DNA of 64,000 nucleotides from positions 318,009,186 to 318,073,185 of the forward strand of contig NC_058520.1 of the NCBI RefSeq assembly GCF_904849725.1, read 5' to 3'. The position numbers were made by a program, and so were the translations under genes. The stretch is from Hordeum vulgare subsp. vulgare. Its lineage: Eukaryota; Streptophyta; Magnoliopsida; Poales; Poaceae. Numbering within the stretch: position 1 is the first letter of the stretch; every line of letters begins with the position of its first letter. Shown in pieces: positions 10,663 through 22,054 of the stretch. A model generated the notes under the pieces. It saw nothing but the letters and a program-made list of their open reading frames with translations, was not told the DNA's origin and did no database searches.

Positions 10663-12590
10663 TGACCACCACGGTAAATTTCTCTTCTCCTCTTTCATAT
10701 AATGACATAGTTTGCTAATTTAGCTCCAAGAAGAGGAGAAGATGCGAAATGAAAAGGAAGAACAAAAAGAAGAAGAGAAAGAGAAGAAAGGAGAAGGAGA
10801 AGAAGGAGGAGGAGAAGAAGGAGAAGGAGGAGGAGGAGGAGGAGGAGGAGAAGGAGGAGAAGGCCAAGGACCTTCTAGTCCTTCTCCTCCTTCTTCTTTA
10901 TTTCTTCTTCTTCTCCTCCTCCTCCTCTTTCTTCTCCTCTTTCATATTCTCCTTGCCTTAATTTTCCCAACAATGACATAATTAGCCCATTTAGCTCCAA
11001 AATGCCATAATAACCTCAAAATGGCATAAGAACCTTGGTTAGCTCATTAATATTATATACTTAGCTTGTTTTCCTCTATAATGACATAGTTAGCTAATTT
11101 AGATCCAAGAAGAGGAGAAGAGGTAAAATGAAAAGGAAGAACAAAAATAAGAAGAGAAAGAGAAGAGAAGGAGAAGGAGAAGAAGGAGGAGGAGAAGAAG
11201 GAGAAGGAGGAGGAGGAGGAGGAGAAGGAGGAGAAGACCAATGACCTTCTAGTCCTTCTTCTCCTCCTCCTACTTCTCATCCTTCTTCTTTATTTCTTCT
11301 TCTCCTCCTCCTACTCTTTCTTCTCCTCTTTCATATTATCCTTGCCTTAATTTCCCCAACAATGACATAATTAGCCCATTTAGCTCCAAAATGCCATAAG
11401 AACCTTGGTTAGCTCATTAATATTATATACTTAGCTTGTTTTCCTCGGGATAATTAGCCCATTTAGCTCCAAAAAGACATAGTTAGCTAATTTAGCTCCA
11501 ACAAGAGGAGAAGAAATAGGAAAAATGAAAAGAAAGAAGAAGAAGAAGAGAAGAAGGAGAAGGAGGAGGAGGAGGAAGAGGAGGAGAAGGAGGAGAAGGC
11601 CAAGGACCTTCTAGTCCTTCCCCTCCTCCTCCTCCTTCTGCTCCTTCTTCTTTATTTCTTCTTCTTCTCCTCCTCCTCCTCTTTCTTCTCCTCTTTCATA
11701 TTCTCCTTGCCTTAATTTCCCCAACAATGACATAATTAGCCAATTTAGCTCCAAAAAGACATTATAAGCTCAAAATGGCATAAGAACCTTGGTTAGCTCA
11801 TTAATATTATATACTTAGCTTGTTTTCCTCTATAATGACATAGTTAGCTAATTTATCTCCAAGAAGAGGAGAAGAGGAGAAATGAAAAGGAAGAAGAAAA
11901 AGAAGAAGAGAAAGAGAAGAGAAGGAGAAGGAGAAGAAGGAGGAGGAGAAGAAGAAGAGAAGAAGGAGAAGGAGGAGAAGGAGCCCTCCTTATTCTCCTT
12001 CTTCTTCCCTCCTTCTTTTCCTTTTCTTCTCTTCCTTGTTCCCTCCTTAGCTTATTTTCCCCAACAAAGACATACTTAGCCAATTATCATCCAAAATGAC
12101 GTAATTAGCTTAGTTAGGTAAAAACATCATAAGAACATTGGTTAGCTCGATAAAATGACTAATTAAGCTCCTAAAAGACATAATAAGCTCAAAATGGCAT
12201 AAGAACCTTGGTTATCTTATTAATATTATATACTTAGCTTGTTTTCCTCTAGAATGACATAATTAGCCCATTTAGGTGCAAAAAGACATAGTTTGCTAAT
12301 TTAGCTCCAAGAAGAGGAGAAGAGGAGAAATGAAAAGAAGGAAGAATAAGAAGAAGAGAGGAAGAAGAGAAGGAGAAGGAGAAGGAGAAGGAGAAGGAGG
12401 AGGAGGAGGAGAAGAAGGAGAAGGAGCCCTCCTTCTCCTTCTTATTCTCTCCTCCTTCTTCTCCTTCTTCTTCTCTTCTTCTTTTTCTTTTTCTCCTCCT
12501 CCTTCTCCTTCACCTCCTCCTCCTCCTCCTCCTTCTTGTTTTTCTTATCCTTGTTCTCTTCTTGCTTCTTCTCTTTATTCTTCAATTTAG
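10663..12590. repeat. CACTA-1 array of five purine/pyrimidine hairpins
   Basis: Units of roughly 360-450 bp begin near 10727, 11105, 11500, 11866 and 12312. Each has a GAA/GGA purine arm, a short centre such as CCTTCTAGTCC or GGAGCCCTCC, and a CTT/CTC pyrimidine arm. A spacer follows with the phrases ATGACATAATTAGC, CATAAGAACCTTGGTTAGCTC and TTAATATTATATACTTAGC. The open frames here (Lys/Glu-rich one way, Leu/Ser/Phe-rich the other) are by-products of low complexity. Confidence 0.9.
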
Positions 12591-12965
12591 CTTATTTGTC
12601 ATATATATGTTGTTGTTCTTCTTCTTCTGACTTTCTTATTCCCATTTTGCAGATTGGATGTACTACATCCATGGAAGCTAGCATTGGAGTGCTTTTGTTC
12701 CCGTTTTTATTTGAGTTGATGGACAATGTGGAACTATATGTATATGTATATATGGATGAACAATATATGTGCAACTATATGTATGTATATATGGATGAAA
12801 CTTTGTATGTGTTGGTTCTTTTGATATATGGGATGTATGTTGATGAACAAATGGCATTGATGAGCTTTATATGTATATCATATATGTGTTGTGACCTATT
12901 TATCATATATGTGCTATGAATTATATATATATGTGCCGTGAAATAGAAAAAATAAACAAAAATGT
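12591..12965 (+). other. AT-rich 3' segment of CACTA-1
   Basis: After a TTTTGCAG at about 12650, which could be a splice acceptor, comes a TATATG/GATGAAC-rich stretch ending in ATATATATATG before the 3' subterminal repeats. It may be the 3' untranslated end of ORF2 transcripts. The open frame at 12536-12919 is low-complexity Met/Tyr/Leu and is not supported. Confidence 0.45.
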
Positions 12966-13602
12966 AACAATATAGGCTCTTTGCCGTCTGCGAGCTGATG
13001 GCAAAGGCCTTTGCCATCAGCTAGCAGACGGCAAAGGTGCCCCGTGGCGCCTAGCTGTGCAACCTGGGCAGCAGCAGCTGGCCATATAGTATCTTTGTCG
13101 TCTGCTTCAAGGGGGGGAAGACGGCAAAGAAGAGGGCAAAGAGGAGGGGGGAGGAGGTGGAGGCTGATGGCAAAGAAGAGGGGAAGGCAAACGACACAGA
13201 AGAGGGGGGAGGCAGACGACAAAGAAGAGGGGGGAGGCAGACGGCACAGAGGAGGGGGGAGGAGGAGGGGGAGGCAGCTGGCAAAGAAGAGGGGGGGAGG
13301 CAGACGACACAGAAGAGGGGAGGCAGACGGCAAAGTCTCCATTAGCCCCTAACGGAGGCAACGCCTGCTAGCTGCCGTCTCGACATATTTGCCAACTGCT
13401 CTCATGGAAAGCTGACGGCAAAGCTCTTTGTCGTCCGCTTCGGTGAGGCAGACGGGAAAGAAGCTACAATGTCGTCGTAGGCTGACGCAGAAATTTTGCC
13501 GACAGTGAGATTCTTTGCCGTGTGTCATATACTCTTTGCCGTCTGTGATATACTCTTTGCCGTCTGTGATGGCAGACGGCAAAGAAGCTAATTCCTGTAG
13601 TG
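12966..13602 (+). repeat. CACTA-1 3' subterminal and terminal repeats
   Basis: Dense GCAGACGGCAAAG / CTTTGCCGTCTGC units occur in both orientations, including three spaced TACTCTTTGCCGT-type copies at about 13500-13565. The stretch ends CCTGTAGTG at 13602. Its last 230 bp match, in reverse complement, the CACTA-4 end at 57738-57968, placing both in one family. Confidence 0.9.
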
Positions 13603-14969
13603 ATTCGTAGCAAGTAGGAAGTAACAATACTAACAACGGTGCAGCAAAGTGTCCCAATCCCTTTTGTAGCAAGGGACAAGCCTGGACAAACTCTTATAGG
13701 AGGTAAAGAGCTCCCGAGGACACATGGGAATTTCTGTCAAGCTAGTTTTCATCATGTTCATATGATTCACGTTCTCAACTTTGATAGTTTGATATGTGGG
13801 TGGACCGGTGCTTGGGTGCTGCCCTTACTTGGAAAAACCTCCCACTTATGATTAACCCCTCTCCCAATCATCCGCAACTACGAAAGAAGAATTAATACTA
13901 AGTCTAACCATATCATTAAACTAGTGGATCCAAATCAGCCCCTTACGAAGCAACGCATAAACTGGGGATTAAGCTTCTATCACTCTAGCAACCCATCATC
14001 TACTTATTACTTCCCAATGCCTTCCTCTAGGCCCAAATAATGGTGAAGTGTTATGTATTCGACGTTCACATAACACCACTAGAAGAAAAACAACATACAA
14101 CACATCAAAATATCGAACAAATATCAAATTCACATGACTACTTATAGCAAGACTTATCCCATGTCTCAGGAACAAAAGTGATTACTCACAAAGCGTAATT
14201 ATATTCATGACCAGAGAGGTATTGAATAGCATCAAGGATCTGAACATATAATCTTCCACCGAGTAATCCAACTAGAATCAACTACAAAGAGTAATTAACA
14301 CTACTAGCAACCTTACGAGTACCAATCGGAGTCGCAAGACGGAGATTGGTCACAAGAGATGAACTAGGAGTTGGAGATGAGATGGTGATGATGAATATGT
14401 TGATGGTGATGAGTCCACTCCGATGAGAGGAGTGTTGGTGATGACGATGGCGACGATTTGCCCCTCCGGGAGGGAAGTTTCCCCGGCAGGACGACCCTGC
14501 CGGAGCTCTAGATTGGTTCTTCTCAAGTTCCGCCTCGTGGCGGCGGAGATTTCTTTCGAAAGCCTCCTCTTTATTTTTTCTGGAACGAAACCCTCCTTAT
14601 AGCAAAAGAGGGAAGCCAGAGGGCCAACAGGGAGCCCACAAGCCCCCTAGGCACGGCCAGGGGGTAGGCCGCGCCTAGCAGGCTTGTGGCCTCCTGGTGG
14701 CTCCCCTCTGGTACTTCTTCCGCCCGGTATTTCTTATAAATTCCAAAATAATTCCTCTCTCATTTTCATGGCTTTTGGAGTTGCGCAGAATAGGTATCTC
14801 AAACTTGCTCCTTTTTCAGGCCAGAATTCCAGCTGTCGGCATTCTCCCTCTTCATGTAAACCTTGCAAAATAAGAGAGAAAAGGCATAAGTTTTGTACCG
14901 TGAAGTGTAATAACATCCCATAAAGCGATAAATATCAACATGCAAGCATGATGAAAAATGGACGTATCA
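13603..14969 (-). repeat. 3' LTR, proximal 1367 bp (outer gypsy element)
   Basis: Continues the LTR interrupted at 2011 and aligns with 22216-23580 throughout. Shared segments include AGCAAGGGACAAGCCTGGAC, GTGGGTGGACCGGTGC and the ATGGACGTATCA terminus at 14969. Substitutions against the sister LTR are scattered, so the insertion is not very recent. Confidence 0.93.
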
Positions 14970-14970
14970 A

Positions 14971-14983
14971 CTCCTCCAAGCTT
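14971..14983 (-). other. Polypurine tract of the outer gypsy element
   Basis: On the minus strand the sequence reads AAGCTTGGAGGAG, one base before the TGATACGTCC start of the 3' LTR. This is the position where plus-strand DNA synthesis is primed. A near-identical 13-mer (AAGCTTGGGGGAG) occurs at 16460-16472 downstream of integrase. Confidence 0.75.
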
Positions 14984-16505
14984 AGACTTCCCTTGTCCTC
15001 AAGTGGAAACCAAGATCAATAAATATGCCCACATGTTTAGAGAGAGAGGTGTCGACAAAACACAATACAGACATGCATGCATCATGATCATAATTAGAAC
15101 AACAATATCATCATATAATCTCTTATGCTAAAGTGACAATTCCTTCACAAAGTAAAGTATGGATCAAGAACCTTATTGAGAATTAACAACCAATAGCCTT
15201 TAATCATTGAAGCAATTGCAATTTATCATAACATCAGAAAGAGTCAAGTAAGAGCTTGTAAGGCAAATCCACATACTCAATCGTCCTTTCGTCTCCTACA
15301 ATTGCTAAAACTCAAGCGGTACTCATGAGATCAAAGTTTCAGTTGGACACAGAGAAAGATATGGGCTTATAGTTTCGCCTCCCAACTACTTACCTCAAGG
15401 GTAGTGTCAACAATAATAGTTCATGAATACTTACTTCCAAGTTGACATATGAATATAGATCTTTCCCTAGCATATGACGTTAGCCAAGATAAAGGCGAGA
15501 TAAGGAATTGGTGTCGATCACCATGACACTTTTAAGGACAAAAAGTAAAGGTACAAGATAGGCCCTTCGTAGAGGGAAGCAGAGGTTATCATGCGCTTTT
15601 GAGGTTTGGATGTGTGACCTCTTAGTGTGAAGGAACGCCACTTTATATTTTCTCCTATGATAAAGAACTTTATTATGTAGTCTGTTGCTTTTATGTCTTC
15701 CTCATCACAGGTTCGTACAAAGATTATTTTCCACACACTAATAGACCATACATATTTAGGGAGCAATTTTTATTGCTTGCACCGATGACAACTTACTTGA
15801 GGGATCTTCTTCAATCCATAGGTAGGTATGGTGGACTCTCATGGCAAAACTGGGTTGAAGGTTTATGGATGCACAAGTAGTATCTCTACTTAGTGCGGAA
15901 GTTTTGGCTGATATGAGGTGGAAGCAAGCGTCACATGCTAAGAAAACTCTAGTCATATAACATTGTTCGGAACCAAGCAAACATAATTCATTATGTTGTC
16001 TTCCGTGTCCAACATCTACTTCTAAGCATGTAATAGTTTAGTGAGTGTTCACAATCATAGATGGTGCCCAAGATGATATATGTATATGTGAACCTCTCCT
16101 TCCTTATCACTTCCTATTAATTGCAACAATGACCAAGGTATACGTTTGTCCACCCACAACAAGTTTCAATGATCATTCTTTTTATGTGTGAAGCTATCAC
16201 TTCCCATAAGATCATTACATGATCTTTCATGCTTTTGTTCTTTTATCATTGTCTTGATCATGGCATGAGGCAAGGCCCTTAACTAAAACACTCATTATTA
16301 TATGACTCACGAGCTCGAATACATTGGGGGTGACACAAAGTAAAACTCAAGCCCAGAACACTAAGAACTTTATTCTACTAGAGAAAGATAAAACCAAAAA
16401 GGATCGAACTAAGAAAAGGTAAAGGCAGAAGATGTGATGGTGATACCATACCGGGGCAACTCCCCCAAGCTTGTCACAAGACAAGGGGATTGCCCATGCC
16501 GGTGC
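14984..16505. other. 3' untranslated region of the outer gypsy element
   Basis: About 1.5 kb of AT-rich sequence lies between the third reading frame and the 3' LTR. Short open frames at 15518-15766 and 15756-15980 show no similarity I recognise. Long 3' non-coding regions, sometimes with env-like remnants, are usual in Athila-type elements. Confidence 0.55.
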
Positions 16506-16847
16506 TTAGTTATCTTCCTTCGGAGGTGATGGTGGTGGAGTTGTCTTGTCTTTTGATTCCAAGAAGGCCATCAATCTTTGATTTATACCTTGGAGCTCTG
16601 TGATATGTTTCTCTAGCAAACCAACTTCACGAGTGAGATAAGTATTATGAACACGAGTTATTTCACATAACCTCAAGAGCTCAATCAATGATGGAGGTAA
16701 AAGGTGGAGGTAGGGTTGAAGAAAATCCTCTTCCTCAGCTTCTTCCTTGTTGAGTACAGATTGCCCTTCGTTCAACGCCGGATTCTTCTCCTTACTTTTG
16801 CCCTTAGTTTCTTCAGGTAGCCTTTCCTTGGCCTCCATGACCTCCAT
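16506..16847 (-). CDS. Small third reading frame downstream of integrase (Athila-like element)
   Basis: This is a 113-codon frame on the coding strand of the retrotransposon. Residues 10-40 are Lys/Glu-rich and the middle (about 45-95) is predicted helical, with leucine spacing suggesting a coiled coil. The end is a short proline-rich tail followed by acidic residues. There is no signal peptide or membrane segment, so it is not evidently an envelope-type protein although it sits in that position. Upstream in-frame sequence runs a little further but is interrupted before 16920. Function unknown; I infer only that it belongs to the element. Confidence 0.45.
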   Translation of the reverse strand: MEVMEAKERLPEETKGKSKEKNPALNEGQSVLNKEEAEEEDFLQPYLHLLPPSLIELLRLCEITRVHNTYLTREVGLLEKHITELQGINQRLMAFLESKDKTTPPPSPPKEDN

Positions 16848-17298
16848 TCTTTTCAGATCAGCATTTACTTATTCATAGACTTGAAGGAGATTGTTCTCCC
16901 CTACAGATTCCTGAGACGGCATCTTGCTCTAAATCTGCGGCACAAACAGGCTCGAAACGAAAACAGAGGTTAATTGCGTGATACGAGGGTTAGACCTTTC
17001 AGGAGAATATATAATGAATTTTTCCCGACCAGAAGGACTACTCCGCAAGAAAACGGAGTCCGGGAGGCACACGAGGTGCCCACAAGCCCCCTAGGCGCGG
17101 CCAGGGGGTAGGCCACGCCTAGCAGGCTTGTCGCCTCATGCGCTTTCCGGACTACTTTAAATTTTTCTATTTTTCTAAAAATTCCAAAACGGAGAAAATT
17201 TCCTACTGGAAAAGTTTTGGAGTCGGTTTACTTAACGAATCACACACCTCTTCGTTTTTGGAGTCTGAAACAGGCTAATAAATATCCCTTATGTACTC

Positions 17299-18396
17299 CT
17301 ACGGAGTTATGGTATTGATATTATTGCTTTCAACATTTATGGCAGGACCTGAGATATAATGCTTGATTCTTTGCCCATTTACCACTCTCGGGAAATTACC
17401 TTCCGTGTTGTTTATCTTGATGGCACCGGAACGATATACTTCCTCAACAATGTAGGGACCTTCCCATTTAGAGAGAAGCTTGCCGGCAAAAAATCTTAAA
17501 CGAGAATTATATAGCAAGACATAATCACCTACATTGAACTCAAGTTTTTGTATCCTTTTATCATGCCACCTCTTAACCTTTTCTTTGAACAACTTGGAAT
17601 TTTCATATGCATGAGTTCTCCACTCATCAAGTGAGTTAATATCAAATAACCTCTTCTCACCAGCATGTTTGAAATCAAAGTTGAGCTCATTGATTTCCAA
17701 GTAAGCCTTATTATCTAGCTCAAGAGGTAAATGACATGCTTTACCGTAAACAATTTTGTACGGAGACATGCCCATGAGATTTTTATAGGCAGTTCTATAA
17801 GCCCACAGTGCATCATCAAGCTTCTTAAACCAATTCTTTCTAGACCTATTAATAGTCTTTTGCAAAATTAGTTTAATCTCTCTATTACTTAGCTCTACTT
17901 GGCCACTGGACTGAGGATGATAGGGAGATGCAACTCTATGGTTGACATCATACTTAGCAAGCGTTTTACGGAAAGCACCATGAATGAAATGTGAACCACC
18001 ATCAGTCATCAAATATCTAGGGACTCCAAATCTAGGGAAAATAACTTCTTTAAGCATCCTAATAGAGGTGTTGTGATTAGCACTACTAGTTGGGATAGCT
18101 TCTACCCACTTAGTAACATAATCAACAACAACTAGGATATGAGTATACCCGTTGGATTTTGGAAATGGTCCCATATAATCAAAACCCCAAACATCAAATG
18201 GTTCAATGACAAGTGAATAATTCATAGGCATTTCCCGACGTTTACTGATATTACCTATTCTTTGACATTCGTCACAAGACAAGACAAACTTACGGGCATC
18301 CTTGAAGAGAGTGGGCCAATAGAAACCTAATTGCAATACCTTGTGTGCAGTTCTATCTCCCGCATGGTGTCCTTCGTAAGCCTCAGAGTGATAGTT
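17299..18396 (-). pseudogene. Integrase of the outer gypsy element
   Basis: Inserts the cDNA into host DNA. The N-terminal zinc-binding region spans 18396-18270: the His residues lie before the open frame and CDEC lies at about residue 15 of it. One in-frame TAG at about 18397-18400 separates it from RNase H. The catalytic core keeps the D,D,E triad: Asp in GFDYMGPF, Asp in MTDGGSHF and Glu in SGQVELSNR. The C-terminal part ([14 protein letters not shown]) is the usual DNA-binding domain. From Met at 18336 to 17299 the frame is open for 345 codons, the best preserved part of this element. Confidence 0.87.
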
Positions 18397-19900
18397 CTAT
18401 AGGATCTGTCCCTGTTCATGTTCAGGTACACAACGTCTAATAACACCATCTACTCCTTTCTTATAAAGGTGAGGATCATCCCAAAAGTAATGTCTCAATT
18501 CAAAGAAGAATTTCTTCTTTTGCTGGTATGTGAAACTAGGTGGTATATATTTGGCAATGATATAGTTTGCATAATCAGCATACCACGGTGTACTACGTGA
18601 AGCATTGATGATATTCAATTGCTCATCAGGAAAGCTATCATCAATAGGTTGTGGGTCATCAAGAACATTCTCCAACCTAGACAAGTTATCTGCTACAGGG
18701 TTCTCAGCACCCTTCCTATCAACAACATGCAAATCAAATTCTTGTAGCAAGAGAACCCATCTGATAAGTCTAGGTTTAGCATCTTTCTTTTCCATGAGGT
18801 ACTTAATAGCAGCATGATCAGTGTGAATAGTTACCTTGGAATCAACAATGTAAGACCTAAACTTTTCACATGCAAACACGACTGCTAAAAATTCCTTTTC
18901 AGTAGTAGCATAGTCTCTTTGGGCACTGTCTAGGGTTTTACTAGCATAGTGAATAACATTCAACTTCTTATCAAATCTTTGTCCTAGAACAACACCAACA
19001 ACATAATCACTAGCATCACACATGATTTGAAAAGGTAAGTTCCAATCAGGTGGTTGAACAATAGGCACAGTTATCAAAGCCTTCTTAAGTATTTCGAAGG
19101 CTTCTTCACAATCATCGTCAAAAACAAAAGGAATATCCTTTTGCAAGAGATTGGTAAGTGGCCTAGAAATCTTAGAGAAGTCTTTAATGAACCTTCTATA
19201 GAAACCAACATGACCAAGGAAAGTTCTTATACCTTTGATATCTGTGGGGCATGGCATTTTCTCGATCGCATCAACTTTAGCCTTATCGACTTCAATACCT
19301 CTTTCAGAAATTTTATGTCCTAAGACGATGCCTTCATTAACCATAAAGTGGCACTTCTCCCAATTCAAGACAAGATTGGTATCTTTACATCTCTGCAAAA
19401 CTCGATCAAGGTTGCTGAGGCAATCATCAAAAGAAGACCCGTAAACGGAGAAGTTATCCATGAAAACCTCAACAATCTTTTCACAAAAGTCAGAGAATAT
19501 AGCCATCATACATCTTTGAAAGGTAGTAGGTGCATTACATAAGCCAAAAGGCATACGTCTGTAAGCAAAGGTATTGAAAGGGCAGGTGAAAGTGGTTTTC
19601 TCCTGATCAGATTGTGCAACTGGTATTTGGGAGAAACCAGAATAACCATCTAGAAAGCAGAAGTGTGTGTGTTTAGACAGTCTTTCTAACATTTGGTCGA
19701 TAAAAGGCAAAGGGAATGATCTTTCCTAGTGGCTTTATTCAATTTCCTAAAATCAGTCACCATTCTATAACCAGTTATAATTCTTTGTGGCATCAATTCA
19801 TCCTTATCATTAGGGACAACGGTAATACCTCCCTTCTTAGGGACGCAATGTACCGGACTTACCTAATCACTATGAGCGACATGATAGATAATACCTGCTT
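18397..19900 (-). pseudogene. Reverse transcriptase and RNase H of the outer gypsy element
   Basis: Copies element RNA into DNA and degrades the RNA template. The main open part is 18397-19710 (437 codons). RT motifs visible are [25 protein letters not shown] and [13 protein letters not shown]. RNase H motifs are [20 protein letters not shown] and [11 protein letters not shown]. The polymerase active-site motif reads FMDN in place of the usual xxDD, losing one catalytic aspartate. N-terminal RT sequence (KKGGITVVPN, YRMVTDFRKLN) continues upstream in another frame because of a one-base deletion at about 19710-19716. A TAG replaces an expected Trp codon near 19861-19866. Confidence 0.88.
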
Positions 19901-20093
19901 TCAGGAGCTTTAGTATTTCTTTTCTTACTACCTCTTTCATCTTAGGATTTAATCTCCGTTGATGATCATCAACTAGTTTGGAATTAGGATCGGTTTTAAT
20001 TTTGTGTTGGCATAGAGTGGGACTAATGCCCTTGAGATCATCAAGAGTATATCCAATAGCAGCACGGTGCTTCCTTAGAGTTTTTAGTAACTT

Positions 20094-21963
20094 CTATTCT
20101 TCATGTTCTGAGAGGCTAGCACTAATAATAACAGGATATATCTCTTTTTCATCAAGATAAGCATACTTAAGAGTATCAGGTAACTGCTTAAGCTCAAACA
20201 CAGGATCACCCTTTGCTGGGGGTGGATCTCCAAGCAGTTCAATAGGTAAATTATTCTTAAGGATAGGGTGTTGTTCAAAGATAACTCTATCTATGTCATT
20301 CGTCTCATCCATATGCATATCATTTTCATGCTCAAGCAAATATTGATCTAAAGGATCAGTAGGAGGCACAACAATAGAAGCTAGAGCAATAATTTCATCC
20401 TTACTAGACAACTCTTTTTCATGAGGTTGTCTACCAAACTTGGAGAAATTGAACTCATGTGACACACCTTCAAAGCCAACAGTGATAGTTTGCTTCTCAC
20501 AATCAATATGAGCATTGGCAGTATTGAGAAAAGGTCTGCCAAATATGATGGGAAAAAATCAGCAGGATACTTAGTTTTACCACACAAGACGTCAACATCT
20601 CTAACAATTCCCAAAGGGCAAATAGTATCTCTATTGGCAAGCTGAATAGTGACATCAATAGGTTCCATCTCGACAGGTGCAATCCTGTCTTTAATTTCAT
20701 CATATAAAGATTGAGGTATTACGCTAACACTAGCACCCACGTCACATAAACTATGATAACAACGATCTCCTATCTTAGTAGAAACAACAGACGTGCCAAC
20801 AATAGGCCTATGTTTGTCTCTAGCATGTGGTTTAGCAATTCTAGCAGCATATTCACAGAAGTGAATATCATGGCCATCAACATTGTCGGACAGAAGATCT
20901 TTGATAATAGCAATGCTAGGTTCAACTCTAATTTTCTCAGGGGGTGTAGGTGTTCTAATGTAGCCCCTGCGTATCATAGTTGAAACTTTAGAATGATCCT
21001 TTATTCTAACAGGGAAAGGTGGTCTCTCAATGCAAGCACTAGGAACAAAAGGATCATTATAGGCAATGACTTTCTCTTCAATTGGATTGGGTTTAACTAC
21101 GTTGACTTCTAAGGGAGGAAGATATTTGAACCACTTCTCTTTAGGGATGTCGATATGAGCGGCAAATGATTCACACAATGAAGCTACTATCTCAGAGTCA
21201 AGTCCATACTTAGCGCTAAAATCACAAAAAGTATTTGTTTCGACAAAGGATTTAACGCAATCAAACTTGAGATTCATACCTGACTCCTTACCTTCTTCAA
21301 ACTCCCAATCTTCATAGTTACATTTAATTCTTTCCAATAAATTCCATTTGAAGTCAATATCTCTCTTCATAAAAGAACCGGAACAAGAAGTGTCAAGCAT
21401 GGTGCGATTATCATGAGAAAGCCGAGCATAAAAGTTCTGAATGATAATTTCTCTCGAGAGCTCATGGTTGGGGCATGAATATAACATTGACTGAAGACTC
21501 CCCCAAGCTTGAGCGATACTTTATCTGTCAAGAGGCAAAAAATTATAAATATAATTCAGATCACGATGTACCAAATGTATAGGATAAAACTTTTGATGAA
21601 ATTCCAATTTCAATCGGTTGTAGTTCCATGATCCAGTATCATCACATAGCCTATACCATGTAAATGCTTTATCCTCAAAGATAAGGGAAAGAACTTCTTC
21701 TTGACCTCATCCTCGAGCAAACCTGCAAGCTTAAATAAACCACAAACTTCATCTACATAGATTAGATGCAAGTCGGGATGGGATGTTCCATCTCGTGTAA
21801 AAGGATTAGTGAGCAGTTTCTCAAGCATACCCGAAGGAAATTCATAGCAAATATTTTCAGTAGGTGCAGCAAGTTGAGGAGCAACTCCTTGTGCTTTCGT
21901 GCGAGGTGAAGATACCCCGAAAAAGCTCCTCAAAGGATTAGTTTCCATAGTCACAAGTGACAA
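20094..21963 (-). pseudogene. Gag and protease of the outer gypsy element
   Basis: Gag forms the particle shell and protease matures it. Gag starts at Met 21963 (MSLVTMETNPLRSFF) and runs to 21610. It shifts frame and continues through LEFHQKFYPIHL, a stop near 21520 and then 21487-20580 (SCPNHELSREIIIQNFYARL). A protease-like motif, CDVGASVSVIP, has the aspartate at about 20740. Near 20570 a small deletion and frame change at a run of T on this strand removes residues between YPADF and the next conserved block, after which 20465-20094 continues the linker to RT. No zinc knuckle was seen, as is common in this lineage. Confidence 0.82.
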
Positions 21964-22025
21964 TAAATTTCAGCACACTATATAAATGTTTCCTTACCAA
22001 ATTCCACTTACCAAAGGCGCTTCCC

Positions 22026-22043
22026 TCCCCAGCAACGACGACA
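22026..22043 (-). other. Primer binding site, degenerate tRNA-Asp type
   Basis: Eleven bases inside the 5' LTR, the minus strand reads TGTCGTCGTTGCTGGGGA. It differs at three positions from the sequence complementary to the 3' end of plant tRNA-Asp (TGGCGCCGTTGCCGGGGA). The differences look like decay after insertion. This site primes minus-strand synthesis and supports an Athila-type assignment. Confidence 0.82.
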
Positions 22044-22054
22044 GAAAAGAGTCT

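Larger units (their letters stand above)
2012..13602 (+). mobile_element. CACTA-1, CACTA (En/Spm-type) DNA transposon, autonomous-type layout but decayed
   Basis: The element starts CACTACTGGAAAAC and ends in CCTGTAGTG, whose complement is CACTACAGGAA. It lies in an LTR whose intact sister copy shows the empty site. Inside, in order, are subterminal TTTGCCGTCTGC-type repeats, a GC-rich leader, purine-rich and TTAGTTAG repeats, two hairpins, a TnpD-like gene, a second gene with eight exons, five long purine/pyrimidine hairpins, an AT-rich tail and 3' subterminal repeats. The target duplication is imperfect: GAT precedes the element and ATT follows it. GAT is found on both sides only if the last G is counted as target. 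Both genes carry stops or frameshifts, so the copy is probably immobile by itself. Confidence 0.92.

Noticed and set aside
12536..12919. A 127-codon frame in the AT-rich tail of CACTA-1.
   Set aside because: It is made of TATATG-type repeats giving Met/Tyr/Leu strings, with no counterpart in CACTA-3.
22026..22043. A tRNA-like match at the primer site.
   Set aside because: Only the 18 bases complementary to a tRNA 3' end are present; no tRNA gene surrounds them.
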